64,000 bases of DNA from an uncultured Ruminococcus sp. (GCA_910577575.1 CAJTOG010000001.1:129555-193554); one strand, 5' to 3'; counted from the first letter of the stretch, positions 44,306-53,514 are shown. Numbers and translations: made by a program. The notes: a model not told the origin generated them from the letters alone.

Positions 44306-44590
44306 ATGAGCAGAAGCATTAAAAAAGGACCATACGTCCAGGAGGTTCTTCTTAAGAGAGTTATGGCTATGAATGAAGCAGGTGAAAAGAAGGTTCTTAA
44401 GACATGGAGCCGTTCTTCTACAATTTTCCCTGATTTCGTTGGCCATACATTCGCTGTTCATGACGGACGCAAACACGTTCCGGTATATGTAACAGAGGAT
44501 ATGGTAGGTCACAAGCTCGGCGAGTTTGCTCCTACAAGAACCTATAAGGGTCATGCAGGTTCAAAAACATCGAATAACGGTAAGAAATAA
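44306..44590 (+). CDS. rpsS: 30S ribosomal protein S19
   Basis: 94 residues with SRSIKKGPYV, RSSTIFPDFVGHTFAVHDGRKHVPVY and KLGEFAPTRTYKGH. S19 pairs with S13 in the 30S head. GGGAGG precedes ATG. Confidence 0.98.
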   Translation: MSRSIKKGPYVQEVLLKRVMAMNEAGEKKVLKTWSRSSTIFPDFVGHTFAVHDGRKHVPVYVTEDMVGHKLGEFAPTRTYKGHAGSKTSNNGKK

Positions 44591-44609
44591 GCGGAAGGAG
44601 GAGCTATAG

Positions 44610-44945
44610 ATGGAAGCAAGAGCTTATTTGAGAAATGCTCGTATATCACCAAGAAAGGTACAGATCGTCCTCGATCTTATCAGAAACAAGCCGCTTGACA
44701 TCGCTTTGGCTGCTTTGGATCTTACTCCTAAGGCTGCAAGTCCTATCGTTTCAAAGCTTGTAAAATCAGCTCAGGCTAATGCTGTAAACAATTTCAGCAT
44801 GGACGGCGATAATCTTTATGTTGCTGAGTGTTTTGTAACACCTGGACCAATTATGAAGAGAATCATGCCGAGAGCTCAGGGCAGAGCATATAGAATTTTA
44901 AAGAGAACATCACATATCACTGTTGTTCTCAAAGAAAAAGAATAA
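44610..44945 (+). CDS. rplV: 50S ribosomal protein L22
   Basis: 111 residues with ARISPRKVQIVLDLIRNK and the tunnel hairpin RIMPRAQGRAYRILKRTSHI, the site of macrolide-resistance changes in other bacteria; no unusual residues seen. AAGGAGGAG precedes ATG. Confidence 0.98.
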   Translation: MEARAYLRNARISPRKVQIVLDLIRNKPLDIALAALDLTPKAASPIVSKLVKSAQANAVNNFSMDGDNLYVAECFVTPGPIMKRIMPRAQGRAYRILKRTSHITVVLKEKE

Positions 44946-44964
44946 TCCCAAGGAGGTCTGATTA

Positions 44965-45780
44965 ATGGGACAGAAGGTTAATCCGCACGGTCTTCGTGTC
45001 GGCGTTATTAAAGATTGGGATTCTCGCTGGTTTGCAGATAAGAGTACTTTCGGCGATACGCTCGTAGAAGACTATAATGTACGTGAGTATATAATGAAAA
45101 TTCTTAACAGAAGGTCCAAGAATCCTGCTGACAAATGCGTTTATGCAGGCGTTCCGAAGGTAGAGATTGAAAGATTTGCTGATAAGGTTAGAATCCACAT
45201 TCACTGTGCAAAGCCCGGTATCGTTATCGGCAGAGGCGGTACAGAAATTGAAAAGCTTAGAGCACAGCTTGAAAAGATGGTTAATAAACAGGTGTTTATC
45301 AATATTATCGAAGTAAAGCAGCCTGATATGGACGCTCAGCTTGTTGCTGAAAAAATCGCTCATGACCTTGAGGACAGAATTTCTTTCAGACGTGCCATGA
45401 AGCAGTCTATCGGCAGAACAATGCGTCTCGGTGCAAAAGGTATCAAGGTTAAGGTTTCAGGCAGACTTGCCGGAGCTGAAATCGCAAGAAGCGAAAGCTA
45501 TCATGAAGGTACAATTCCGCTTCAGACAATCCGTGCTGATATTGATTACGGTTTTGCTGAAGCTGATACAACATACGGAAAGCTCGGTGTAAAGGTTTGG
45601 ATTTACAAGGGCGAAGTTCTCAAGGGTGACGCTGCGAAAGCCGCTGCTCACAGAGAAAAGGTTGAAAGAAAGAATGACCGTCCGAATGACCGCCGTCGTC
45701 GTGATGACAGACGTGATGGAAACAGAAGAGGCGGAAGAAATTTCAATCGTGACTCCAGAAGAGAAGGAGGTAATCAGTAA
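44965..45780 (+). CDS. rpsC: 30S ribosomal protein S3 with Arg/Asp-rich tail
   Basis: 271 residues. KH domain with KPGIVIGRGGTEIEKLR and C-terminal domain LGVKVWIYKGE. About 40 extra residues follow, rich in R, D, N and G (NDRRRRDDRRDGNRRGG), longer than the typical S3 of about 220-230 and probably disordered. The stop overlaps the rplP start. Confidence 0.97.
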   Translation: MGQKVNPHGLRVGVIKDWDSRWFADKSTFGDTLVEDYNVREYIMKILNRRSKNPADKCVYAGVPKVEIERFADKVRIHIHCAKPGIVIGRGGTEIEKLRAQLEKMVNKQVFINIIEVKQPDMDAQLVAEKIAHDLEDRISFRRAMKQSIGRTMRLGAKGIKVKVSGRLAGAEIARSESYHEGTIPLQTIRADIDYGFAEADTTYGKLGVKVWIYKGEVLKGDAAKAAAHREKVERKNDRPNDRRRRDDRRDGNRRGGRNFNRDSRREGGNQ

Positions 45781-46205
45781 TGCTGCTTCCAAAAAGAGTT
45801 AAATACCGCAGGGTCCACAGAGGACGCTTAAAGGGTAAGGCATACAGAGGAAATAAGGTAACATACGGCGATTTTGGTCTTCAGGCTTTAGAGCCTTCAT
45901 GGATTACTTCAAATCAGATTGAAGCTGCCCGTATTGCTATGACACGTTATATCAAGAGAGGCGGTCAGGTATGGATTAAAATTTTCCCTGATAAGCCTGT
46001 TACAGAAAAGCCGGCTGAAACACGTATGGGTTCCGGTAAGGGTTCACCTGAATACTGGGTTGCAGTTGTTAAGCCAGGCAGAGTTCTTTTTGAAATCAAA
46101 GGTGTTTCAGAAGAGATTGCAAGAGAGGCTATGCGTCTCGCTATGCATAAGCTTCCAATAAAGTGTAAGTTCGTTACTAAAGCAGAGCAGGAGGTTGAGC
46201 AGTAA
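45780..46205 (+). CDS. rplP: 50S ribosomal protein L16
   Basis: 141 residues with MLLPKRVKYRRVHRGRLKGKA and RMGSGKGSPEYWVAVVKPGR, which contacts the A-site tRNA. Starts within TAATG at the rpsC stop; the RBS GAAGGAGG lies in the rpsC tail codons. Confidence 0.98.
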   Translation: MLLPKRVKYRRVHRGRLKGKAYRGNKVTYGDFGLQALEPSWITSNQIEAARIAMTRYIKRGGQVWIKIFPDKPVTEKPAETRMGSGKGSPEYWVAVVKPGRVLFEIKGVSEEIAREAMRLAMHKLPIKCKFVTKAEQEVEQ

Positions 46206-46402
46206 TGAAGGCATCAGAAATCAGAGAAATGTCAGTTGATGAGCTCAACGAGAAGCTCATGAGCCTGAAAGAAGAGCTTTTTGCACTCCGCTTTCAGCAT
46301 GCTGTAAATCAGCTTGAAAATACAGCCCGTCTTAAGGCTGTTAAAAAGGATATTGCCCGCATTAAAACAACTCTGCGTGCAGCAGAGATTGCGCAGCAGT
46401 AA
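46205..46402 (+). CDS. rpmC: 50S ribosomal protein L29
   Basis: 65 residues, a two-helix hairpin, with LNEKLMSLKEELFALRFQHAVNQLEN. Located beside L23 at the tunnel exit. Starts within TAATG at the rplP stop. Confidence 0.97.
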   Translation: MKASEIREMSVDELNEKLMSLKEELFALRFQHAVNQLENTARLKAVKKDIARIKTTLRAAEIAQQ

Positions 46403-46421
46403 GAAAGGGAGGATTTAGCTA

Positions 46422-46682
46422 ATGTCTACTGAGAGAAACCTTAGAAAAACAAGAGTAGGTAAGGTTGTAAGCGATAAGATGGATAAAACCGTCGTAGTTG
46501 CTATCGTTGATAACGTTAAACACCCGCTTTATAAGAAGATTATCAAGCGCACCGTTAAGCTCAAGGCTCATGATGAAAAGAATGAGTGCAGAATCGGTGA
46601 CAGAGTTGAGGTTATGGAAACACGTCCGCTTTCCAAGGACAAGAGATGGCGTGTTACAAACATCATTGAAAAGGCTAAGTAA
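46422..46682 (+). CDS. rpsQ: 30S ribosomal protein S17
   Basis: 86 residues with RKTRVGKVVSDKMDKTVVVAI and the OB-fold GDRVEVMETRPLSKDKRWRV. Early 16S rRNA binder. AGGGAGG precedes ATG. Confidence 0.98.
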   Translation: MSTERNLRKTRVGKVVSDKMDKTVVVAIVDNVKHPLYKKIIKRTVKLKAHDEKNECRIGDRVEVMETRPLSKDKRWRVTNIIEKAK

Positions 46683-46721
46683 TTTTTATAGAAGCTTTAA
46701 GCTTGAAAGGAGGAACTCGCT

Positions 46722-47090
46722 GTGATACAGATGCAGACTTATTTGAAGGTCGCTGATAACACAGGTGCAAAAGAGCTTATGTGTATCAGAGTTCTGGGTG
46801 GTACTCGCCGCAGATATGCAAATATCGGTGACGTTGTAGTTGCTTCCGTTAAGAAAGCAACACCCGGAGGCGTTGTAAAGAAGGGCGATGTTGTTAAGGC
46901 AGTTATCGTTCGTTCAGCAAAGGGTCTCAGAAGAGAGGACGGAACTTATATCCGTTTCGATGAGAACGCTGCTGTTATTATTAAGGAAGACAAGAACCCA
47001 AAGGGTACCCGTATTTTCGGACCAGTTGCTAAGGAGCTTCGTGAAAAGGAATACACAAAGATTCTTAGCCTTGCTCCAGAGGTTCTTTAA
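46722..47090 (+). CDS. rplN: 50S ribosomal protein L14
   Basis: 122 residues with QTYLKVADNTGAKELMCIRVLGG and AVIVRSAKGLRREDG. The start is GTG 46722 (Met-Ile-Gln, the normal L14 N terminus), eight bases after AAAGGAGG; the ATG at 46731 is too far. Confidence 0.97.
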   Translation: MIQMQTYLKVADNTGAKELMCIRVLGGTRRRYANIGDVVVASVKKATPGGVVKKGDVVKAVIVRSAKGLRREDGTYIRFDENAAVIIKEDKNPKGTRIFGPVAKELREKEYTKILSLAPEVL

Positions 47091-47108
47091 TCGGAGGTGT
47101 CACAAGAT

Positions 47109-47465
47109 ATGAATAATAAAGTTCACGTAAAAACCGGTGACACCGTTATCCTTCTCACAGGTAAGTACGAGGATAAGTACGAGAAGAACGGCGAAAGAAA
47201 AACCGGTAAGGTTGTAGAAGTAAGCCCGAAAGAGGGCAAGGTTATCGTTGAGAACATCAATGTAATCACAAAGCACGTAAAGCCCACAAGAATGGGTCAG
47301 CAGGGCGGTATCGTCAAGACAGAAGCTCCTGTTTATGCTTCAAAGGTTCAGCTTGTATGCCCAAAATGCGGCAAGCCTACAAGAGTTGGTCATACATTTG
47401 AAGAGGTTGACGGTAAGCAGAAAAAATTCCGTGTCTGCAAAAAGTGCGGCAAGTCTTTTGAATAA
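47109..47465 (+). CDS. rplX: 50S ribosomal protein L24 with C-terminal zinc-ribbon-like extension
   Basis: 118 residues. KOW fold with VKTGDTVILLTGKYEDK and GGIVKTEAPVYASKVQLVCPKCGKPTRVG. Two CxxC pairs (CPKCGK, CKKCGK) sit at the C terminus, a zinc-binding form seen in some clostridia. ATG 47109 is eleven bases after GGAGG; the GTG at 47097 overlaps the RBS. Confidence 0.97.
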   Translation: MNNKVHVKTGDTVILLTGKYEDKYEKNGERKTGKVVEVSPKEGKVIVENINVITKHVKPTRMGQQGGIVKTEAPVYASKVQLVCPKCGKPTRVGHTFEEVDGKQKKFRVCKKCGKSFE

Positions 47466-47483
47466 TGTAAAGGAGAAACGACA

Positions 47484-48023
47484 ATGGCAAGATTAAAAGA
47501 TTTTTATGTTAGCGACGTTGCTCCCGCACTGATGAAAAAGTTCGGATATAAAAGCGTTATGCAGATTCCGAAGCTCGACAAGGTTGTTATCAATGTCGGT
47601 GCTGGTGAAGCTAAGGACAACGCTAAGGTTATCGATGCTATTATGACTGATATTGCTGCAATCACAGGTCAGAAGCCTGTTGTATGCAGAGCTAAGAAGT
47701 CAGTTGCTAACTTTAAGCTCCGTGAGGGTATGCCAATCGGTGTTAAGGTAACACTCAGAGGCGAAAAAATGTATGAATTTGTTGATAAGCTCTTCAATGT
47801 TGCTTTCCCGCGTGTTCGTGATTTCAGAGGCATAAGTGCAAATTCCTTTGACGGAAGAGGCAATTATTCCACAGGAGTCAAGGAACAACTCATCTTCCCA
47901 GAAATCGAATACGATAAGATTGACAAGGTAAGAGGTATGGATATCAACTTCATCACTACAGCTAATACCGATGAAGAGGGCAGAGAGCTTCTCTCACTCC
48001 TCGGTGCACCGTTCATCAAGTAA
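47484..48023 (+). CDS. rplE: 50S ribosomal protein L5
   Basis: 179 residues with MQIPKLDKVVINVGAGEAK, KKSVANFKLREGMPIG and the DFRGISANSFDGRGNYS loop. Binds 5S rRNA with L18. AAAGGAG precedes ATG. Confidence 0.98.
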   Translation: MARLKDFYVSDVAPALMKKFGYKSVMQIPKLDKVVINVGAGEAKDNAKVIDAIMTDIAAITGQKPVVCRAKKSVANFKLREGMPIGVKVTLRGEKMYEFVDKLFNVAFPRVRDFRGISANSFDGRGNYSTGVKEQLIFPEIEYDKIDKVRGMDINFITTANTDEEGRELLSLLGAPFIK

Positions 48024-48039
48024 TCAGGGAGGAATAAAA

Positions 48040-48225
48040 ATGGCTAAGAAGGCAATGATTAACAAGCAGAAGAGAACTCCCAAGTATTCCACAAGAGCAT
48101 ACAACAGATGCAAGATTTGCGGCAGACCGCACGCATATCTCAGAAAATTCGGCATCTGCCGTATCTGCTTCAGAGAGCTTGCTCACGACGGTCAGATTCC
48201 CGGCGTTAAGAAGGCAAGCTGGTAA
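48040..48225 (+). CDS. rpsN: 30S ribosomal protein S14, zinc type
   Basis: 61 residues, the short S14 with two CxxC pairs (CKIC and CRIC) forming a zinc knuckle. ATG 48040 follows GGGAGG; the longer frame from 47971 lies inside rplE and is not used. Confidence 0.97.
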   Translation: MAKKAMINKQKRTPKYSTRAYNRCKICGRPHAYLRKFGICRICFRELAHDGQIPGVKKASW

Positions 48226-48248
48226 AATACGAAAAGGAGGTCATCTGA

Positions 48249-48647
48249 ATGCAAATCACAGATACAATCGCTGATCTTTTAACAAGAATCCGCAATGCGA
48301 ATACTGCTAAACACGCCACAGTTGACGTTCCCGCTTCAAATGTTAAGAAAGCTATTACACAGATTCTCGTTGACGAGGGTTATGTAAAGGGCTTTCAGGT
48401 TATTGAGGACGGAAAGCAGGGTGTTATCAGAATCACGCTTAAATACGGCGACAACAAGTCACCGGTTATAACAGGACTCAAGAGAGTTTCAAAACCTGGT
48501 CTGCGTATCTATTCAAGCTGTGCAGATATGCCTAAAGTAAGAAAAGGACTGGGTATTGCAATTGTTTCAACTTCAAAGGGTATCGTAACTGACAAAAAGG
48601 CAAAAGAGCTTAATGTCGGCGGCGAAGTACTCGCATACATCTGGTAA
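48249..48647 (+). CDS. rpsH: 30S ribosomal protein S8
   Basis: 132 residues with DTIADLLTRIRNANTAKHATV and GLGIAIVSTSKGIVTDKKA. Binds the central domain of 16S rRNA; in E. coli it represses the spc operon. AAAAGGAGG precedes ATG. Confidence 0.98.
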   Translation: MQITDTIADLLTRIRNANTAKHATVDVPASNVKKAITQILVDEGYVKGFQVIEDGKQGVIRITLKYGDNKSPVITGLKRVSKPGLRIYSSCADMPKVRKGLGIAIVSTSKGIVTDKKAKELNVGGEVLAYIW

Positions 48648-48661
48648 GGAGGAGCTTCATT

Positions 48662-49207
48662 ATGTCAAGAATCGGCAAAATGCCCATTACAGTTCCCGCA
48701 GGTGTAGAGGTTAAAAATGACAACAACTGCATCACAGTAAAGGGACCCAAGGGTGAACTTACAAAACAGTTCAGCACAGAACTCGGCATTGAAATTGCTG
48801 ACGGTGTTATAACAGTAACAAGACCAAGCGATGACAAAAAGCATCGTTCAATTCATGGTCTTACAAGAACTCTCATCGCAAATATGGTTGAGGGTGTAAC
48901 AAATGGTTATTCAAAGACTCTCGAAATCGAGGGTGTTGGTTATCGTGCTGCTAAGTCCGGAAATAAGGTTAATCTTAATCTCGGCTTCTCACATCCTGTT
49001 GTTTTTGAGGAAACAGACGCTATCAAGCTTGATGTTCCACAGCCCAACAGAATTATTGTAAGCGGTATTGATAAGCAGGCTGTAGGTCAGTTTGCAGCTG
49101 AAATACGTGAAAAGCGTCCGCCTGAGCCGTATAAGGGCAAGGGTATCAGATATGCCGGTGAACGTATTATCCGCAAGGAAGGTAAAGCCGGTAAGGGCAA
49201 GAAGTAA
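48662..49207 (+). CDS. rplF: 50S ribosomal protein L6
   Basis: 181 residues with SRIGKMPITVPAGV and the C-terminal PPEPYKGKGIRYAGE. Located near the GTPase-associated region. AAGGAGG precedes ATG. Confidence 0.98.
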   Translation: MSRIGKMPITVPAGVEVKNDNNCITVKGPKGELTKQFSTELGIEIADGVITVTRPSDDKKHRSIHGLTRTLIANMVEGVTNGYSKTLEIEGVGYRAAKSGNKVNLNLGFSHPVVFEETDAIKLDVPQPNRIIVSGIDKQAVGQFAAEIREKRPPEPYKGKGIRYAGERIIRKEGKAGKGKK

Positions 49208-49226
49208 TTAAAAGGAGCAGATTGCT

Positions 49227-49586
49227 ATGGTAAAGAAATTTGACAGCAATAAGGCAAGAATCAAGAGACACCAGAGAGTCCGCAATAAAATTTCAGGAAC
49301 TCCTGAATGTCCACGTCTCAATGTTTTCCGTTCTTCTAAGCACATTTATGCTCAGCTTATTGATGATGTAAACGGTGTTACTCTTGCCAGTGCATCAAGC
49401 ATGGACAAAGGCTTTGAGGGCAACGGAGGAAACGTTGAAGGTGCCCGCAAGGTTGGCGAAATGATTGCTAAGAATGCTGCTGATAAGGGTATCAGCACAG
49501 TTGTTTTCGATAGAGGCGGCTATCTCTACCACGGAAGAGTTAAGGAACTCGCAGAGGGTGCCCGTGAAAACGGCTTAAAGTTCTAA
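49227..49586 (+). CDS. rplR: 50S ribosomal protein L18
   Basis: 119 residues with RHQRVRNKISGTPECPRLNVFRSSKHIYAQ and VVFDRGGYLYHGRVKELAEGARE. Binds 5S rRNA. AAAAGGAG precedes ATG. Confidence 0.98.
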   Translation: MVKKFDSNKARIKRHQRVRNKISGTPECPRLNVFRSSKHIYAQLIDDVNGVTLASASSMDKGFEGNGGNVEGARKVGEMIAKNAADKGISTVVFDRGGYLYHGRVKELAEGARENGLKF

Positions 49587-49601
49587 GAGGGAGGTAAAAC
49601 A

Positions 49602-50102
49602 ATGGCTAATATTGAAACACAGACTCCTGAACTTCAGGAAAAAGTTGTTGCTATCAACAGAGTTTCCAAAACTGTTAAGGGCGGCAGAATCATGAAGTTT
49701 TCAGCTCTCGTTGTTGTTGGTGACGGCAACGGCACTGTAGGCTTCGGTCTTGGAAAATCAGGCGAAGTTCCTGATGCTATCCGCAAGGGTATTGAGGATG
49801 CTAAGAAGAACCTCTGCAAAATCGCTCTCAAGGGTACTACAATTCCGCATGAAATCGTTGGTGCATTCGGTGCAGGAAGAGTTCTTATGAAGCCTGCTGC
49901 ACCTGGTACAGGTGTTATTGCCGGCGGTCCTGTTCGTGCAGTTATTGAAGTTGCAGGCATAAAGGATATAAGAACAAAGTCACTTCGTTCAAATAATCCA
50001 TGCAACGTTGTAAGAGCTACTATTAACGGTCTTAAGTCATGCACTTCCGCTAAGGAGGTTGCAGCTAAGAGAGGCAAGTCCGTTAAGGAAATTTTAGGTT
50101 AA
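49602..50102 (+). CDS. rpsE: 30S ribosomal protein S5
   Basis: 166 residues with VVAINRVSKTVKGGRIMKFSALVVVGD and GKSGEVPDAIRKGIEDAKK. Takes part in decoding accuracy and mRNA helicase activity. GGGAGG precedes ATG. Confidence 0.98.
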   Translation: MANIETQTPELQEKVVAINRVSKTVKGGRIMKFSALVVVGDGNGTVGFGLGKSGEVPDAIRKGIEDAKKNLCKIALKGTTIPHEIVGAFGAGRVLMKPAAPGTGVIAGGPVRAVIEVAGIKDIRTKSLRSNNPCNVVRATINGLKSCTSAKEVAAKRGKSVKEILG

Positions 50103-50115
50103 GGGGGCATCTGCA

Positions 50116-50292
50116 ATGGCTAAGAATATCAAGCTCATTAAAAGCCTCATTGGCAGAAAGAAAGACCAGATTGCTACAGCTCAGTCTCTTGGTCTCAAAA
50201 AAATCGGCGATGTAACAACTCAGCCGGATAATGCTCAGACACAGGGCAAAATCAATAAAATCTCACACCTTGTTGAGGTTACAGAAGCGTAA
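50116..50292 (+). CDS. rpmD: 50S ribosomal protein L30
   Basis: 58 residues starting MAKNIKLIKSLIGRKKDQIATAQ and containing LGLKKIGDVT and INKISHLVEV, the L30 fold. AAGGGGG precedes ATG 50116. Too short for most ORF callers but in its standard place between S5 and L15. Confidence 0.96.
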   Translation: MAKNIKLIKSLIGRKKDQIATAQSLGLKKIGDVTTQPDNAQTQGKINKISHLVEVTEA

Positions 50293-50309
50293 GCAAGGAG
50301 GTGCAAACT

Positions 50310-50750
50310 ATGAAAATTCACGAATTAACTCCGGCAGCTGATTCCAACAAGGCTGTAAAGCGTGTAGGAAGAGGTCACGGCTCAGGTAACGGCAAAACAG
50401 CCGGTAAGGGTCATAAAGGACAGAACGCACGTTCAGGCGGCGGCGTAAGAATCGGTTTTGAAGGCGGTCAGATGCCTCTTGCAAGACGTATTCCTAAGAG
50501 AGGTTTCAATAATATTTTCGCAACAAAGTATGCTATTGTAAATGTTTCAGACCTTGATAAGTTTGAAAATGATACTGTTGTTGATACAGAAATTCTCAAG
50601 GCAGCAGGTCTTATCAAAAAGGAGTACGATGGCGTTAAAATCCTCGGTAACGGTGAACTTACAAAGAAGCTCACAGTTAAAGCCGCAAAATTCTCCCAGA
50701 GTGCTGTTGAGAAAATTGAAAAGGCAGGCGGAAAGACTGAGGTGATGTAA
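50310..50750 (+). CDS. rplO: 50S ribosomal protein L15
   Basis: 146 residues with KRVGRGHGSGNGKTAGKGHKGQ-like Gly/Lys N-terminal region and FEGGQMPLARRIPKRGF. ATG 50310 follows AAGGAGG; the GTG at 50301 is inside the RBS. Confidence 0.98.
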   Translation: MKIHELTPAADSNKAVKRVGRGHGSGNGKTAGKGHKGQNARSGGGVRIGFEGGQMPLARRIPKRGFNNIFATKYAIVNVSDLDKFENDTVVDTEILKAAGLIKKEYDGVKILGNGELTKKLTVKAAKFSQSAVEKIEKAGGKTEVM

Positions 50751-50751
50751 T

Positions 50752-52089
50752 GTGTTTCAGACACTGAAACGTGCTTGGAGCGTTCCCGAAATCAGGAAAA
50801 AGCTTTTATACACATTACTCATGATTATTGTTTTCAGATTGGGAAGTGCAGTTGCAGTGCCGTTTCTTGATACATCAGTTGTAAGTAGCTGGATGTCACA
50901 GAATGCTACAAATGGTAACTTCCTTGAATATCTGAATACTATTACAGGTGGTGCGCTTTCACAGGCAACCTTATTCTCACTTTCGATTACACCATATATC
51001 AATGCATCAATTATTATGCAGCTGCTGACATATGCTCTGCCGCCGCTTGAAAGACTGCGTGATGAAGGTGAAGAGGGCAGAAAGAAAATAAATAAAATTA
51101 CAGCCGGTGTCGCTTTTGCATTGTCTGTATTTATGGGATTTGCTTATTATCTGACTCTTAAGAGAATGACTGCCACTGGTGAAGGTGGTGCTGTTACACA
51201 CGCTGTAAAATATACTACTGGATGGGAAATGTATTTCAGTGCTGCTGTTATCATTGCATGCTTTGTTGCAGGTGCATCATTCGTTGTGTGGATGGGTAAC
51301 AGAATAAGTGATAAAGGTATCGGAAACGGTGTTTCTATGGTACTTTTTGCAGGTATTGCAGCACGTTTCCCTGTTGATGCCGGAACGCTGGTTACTCTTA
51401 TAAGAGAAGAACCTTCAAAATATCTTTTCGTTACAATAGGCTATGTTCTGTTTATAATCGTTGAATTTGCTTTTATTGTCTTCATGAATGAGGCAGAAAG
51501 ACGTATTCCGATTCAGTATGCAAAGCGTGTTGTCGGAAGGAAACAGTACGGCGGACAAAAAACACATATCCCTGTTAAGGTTATGATGAGCGGTGTTATG
51601 CCTATCATCTTTGCGATGTCATTTATGTCGCTTCCTTCAACAATTCAGCTCTTTGCAGGACCTCCTACAAAGACAACCGGCTTCTATTATCACTTCTGTC
51701 ACTTCTTCTCAACAAGAAGCTGGTCATATGCAATCCTTTATTTTATATTAATTATAGCGTTCAACTACTTCTATGTATCAATTCAGTACAACCCTGTTGA
51801 AATAGCAAATAATCTTCGTCAGAGCAACGGTGGTATTCCGGGCATCAGACCGGGTAAGCCAACATCTGATTATATTCAGAAAGTTCTTTCAAAAATTGCA
51901 CTCGTAGGAGCTGTGTTCCTTGGAGTTATTGCTGTTATCCCGATTTTCTTCTCGATGGCAGATGAAAAGCTCCAGTCTCTTTCAATGGGCGGTACAACAA
52001 TTTTGATTGCAGTAAGTGTTGCACTTGAAACTACACGTACACTTGAATCTCAGCTTATGATGAGGCATCATAAAGGATTCCTTTCATAA
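50752..52089 (+). CDS. secY: Preprotein translocase subunit SecY
   Basis: The 445-residue channel subunit of the Sec translocon, with ten membrane spans. TM2 and plug region SLSITPYINASIIMQLL, the loop YAKRVVGRKQYGG between TM6 and TM7, and YNPVEIANNLRQSNGGIPGIRPGKPT in the TM8-TM9 loop are present. The start is GTG 50752, two bases after the rplO stop, with GAGGTGAT upstream, indicating coupling. Confidence 0.98.
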   Translation: MFQTLKRAWSVPEIRKKLLYTLLMIIVFRLGSAVAVPFLDTSVVSSWMSQNATNGNFLEYLNTITGGALSQATLFSLSITPYINASIIMQLLTYALPPLERLRDEGEEGRKKINKITAGVAFALSVFMGFAYYLTLKRMTATGEGGAVTHAVKYTTGWEMYFSAAVIIACFVAGASFVVWMGNRISDKGIGNGVSMVLFAGIAARFPVDAGTLVTLIREEPSKYLFVTIGYVLFIIVEFAFIVFMNEAERRIPIQYAKRVVGRKQYGGQKTHIPVKVMMSGVMPIIFAMSFMSLPSTIQLFAGPPTKTTGFYYHFCHFFSTRSWSYAILYFILIIAFNYFYVSIQYNPVEIANNLRQSNGGIPGIRPGKPTSDYIQKVLSKIALVGAVFLGVIAVIPIFFSMADEKLQSLSMGGTTILIAVSVALETTRTLESQLMMRHHKGFLS

Positions 52090-52111
52090 GTTCTGACAAG
52101 GAGGATATAAA

Positions 52112-52747
52112 ATGAATCTTATCTTTTTAGGTGCACCCGGTGCAGGTAAAGGCACACAGGCAGAGGTCGTTTCAGACGCTCTGAAAATCCCGCAGATTTC
52201 TACTGGCAATATCCTTCGTGAAGCTGCCAAGAACGGTACTGAATATGGTCTTAAGGCTAAGGCTGCCATGGATGCCGGAGCGCTCGTTTCCGATGATATT
52301 GTAATCGGCATTCTTAAAGAGAGAATCGCTGAGGATGACTGTAAGGAAGGTTTCATTCTTGATGGCTTCCCGAGAACAGTTCCACAGGCAGAGGCTCTTG
52401 ATGCTATGGGAATTCAGATTGATAAGGTGATTGAAATCAACGTGGCAGATGAAACAATCAAGCAGAGAGTTTCAGGAAGACGTGTATGTCAGGGCTGCGG
52501 TGCTTCATATCATATTGAATACAAGCCTTCAAAGGTTGAGGGCGTTTGTGATAAGTGCGGTGATGCGACTGTAATCCGTAAAGATGATAAGCCGGAGGTT
52601 GTTCTCGACCGTCTTGCTACTTATCATGAAAAAACAGCTCCTCTTAAAGATTACTACGAAAAACAGGGAAAACTTGTTACAGTAGAAGGTCAGGAAGAGG
52701 TTGCTGACACTTCTAAGCTTACTCTTGCTGCTGTAGGAGTAAACTAA
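52112..52747 (+). CDS. adk: Adenylate kinase
   Basis: Interconverts ATP + AMP and 2 ADP. The 211-residue long form has P-loop GAPGAGKGT (7-15), FILDGFPRTVPQA, and a LID with CxxC...CxxC (CQGCG, CDKCG) that fits a structural zinc site, as in many Gram-positive Adks. AAGGAGG precedes ATG; the stop overlaps map. Confidence 0.97.
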   Translation: MNLIFLGAPGAGKGTQAEVVSDALKIPQISTGNILREAAKNGTEYGLKAKAAMDAGALVSDDIVIGILKERIAEDDCKEGFILDGFPRTVPQAEALDAMGIQIDKVIEINVADETIKQRVSGRRVCQGCGASYHIEYKPSKVEGVCDKCGDATVIRKDDKPEVVLDRLATYHEKTAPLKDYYEKQGKLVTVEGQEEVADTSKLTLAAVGVN

Positions 52748-53499
52748 TGAGCATAACTATTAAGTCACAGTCCGAATTGTCCATAATGCGTGAAGCAGGT
52801 AGAATTACCTGCGGCGCAATATGGTATGCGGGCGAGAGATTAAAGCCAGGTATGTCAACACTTGATGTTGATAAGCTTGTCGGTGAATATTATGCACGAC
52901 ATGGCTGTAAATCCTGCTTTAAGGGTCTTTACGGATTTCCTGCAAATGCCTGTATCTCAGTTAATGAGGAGGTAATTCACGGAATCCCGAAGGCAAGCCA
53001 CAGGCTTAAGGAAGGCGATATTGTAAGCATCGACACAGGAGCTGCGTACAAGGGCTTCAACGGTGATAGCTGCTGGACTTTTCCTGTTGGTAAAATTTCT
53101 GATGAAGCTAAGGCATTGCTTGATGTTACTGAAAAAAGCCTTTACGAAGGTATAGCTCAGGCTAAGGCAGGGGCAAGAATCGGAGATATTTCTCATGCTG
53201 TAGAAGAATACTGTGCTTCACGAGGCTACGGAATCGTAAGAAATTACTGCGGCCACGGTATCGGCAGAGAGGTTCACGAATCACCGGAGATACCAAATTG
53301 GGGACGTGCAGGTCACGGACCAAGACTTGTTTCCGGTATGACAATATGTATCGAGCCTATGATAAACCAAAAGGGCGATGATGTTAAAACTCTCAAGGAC
53401 GGTTGGACCGTGGTTACCAAAAATGGTTCGCTGTCAGCTCATTTTGAGCACACAATCGCAATAACTCCTGACGGTCCCGTTATTTTGACCAAACCCTGA
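52747..53499 (+). CDS. map: Methionine aminopeptidase type I
   Basis: A 250-residue metalloenzyme removing N-terminal Met. It shows VHGIPKASHRLKEGDIVSIDTG-type region (as EEVIHGIPK, first Asp in SIDTGA), GHGIGREVHESPEIPNWG and TICIEPMI, with the Asp, His and Glu metal ligands present. No N-terminal zinc-finger SEC-C extension. Starts within TAATG at the adk stop. Confidence 0.96.
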   Translation: MSITIKSQSELSIMREAGRITCGAIWYAGERLKPGMSTLDVDKLVGEYYARHGCKSCFKGLYGFPANACISVNEEVIHGIPKASHRLKEGDIVSIDTGAAYKGFNGDSCWTFPVGKISDEAKALLDVTEKSLYEGIAQAKAGARIGDISHAVEEYCASRGYGIVRNYCGHGIGREVHESPEIPNWGRAGHGPRLVSGMTICIEPMINQKGDDVKTLKDGWTVVTKNGSLSAHFEHTIAITPDGPVILTKP

Positions 53500-53514
53500 C
53501 GGAGGGAAATTATT

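Noticed and set aside
46498..46725. Frame overlapping rpsQ
   Set aside because: It is out of frame with a certain ribosomal gene and has no RBS.
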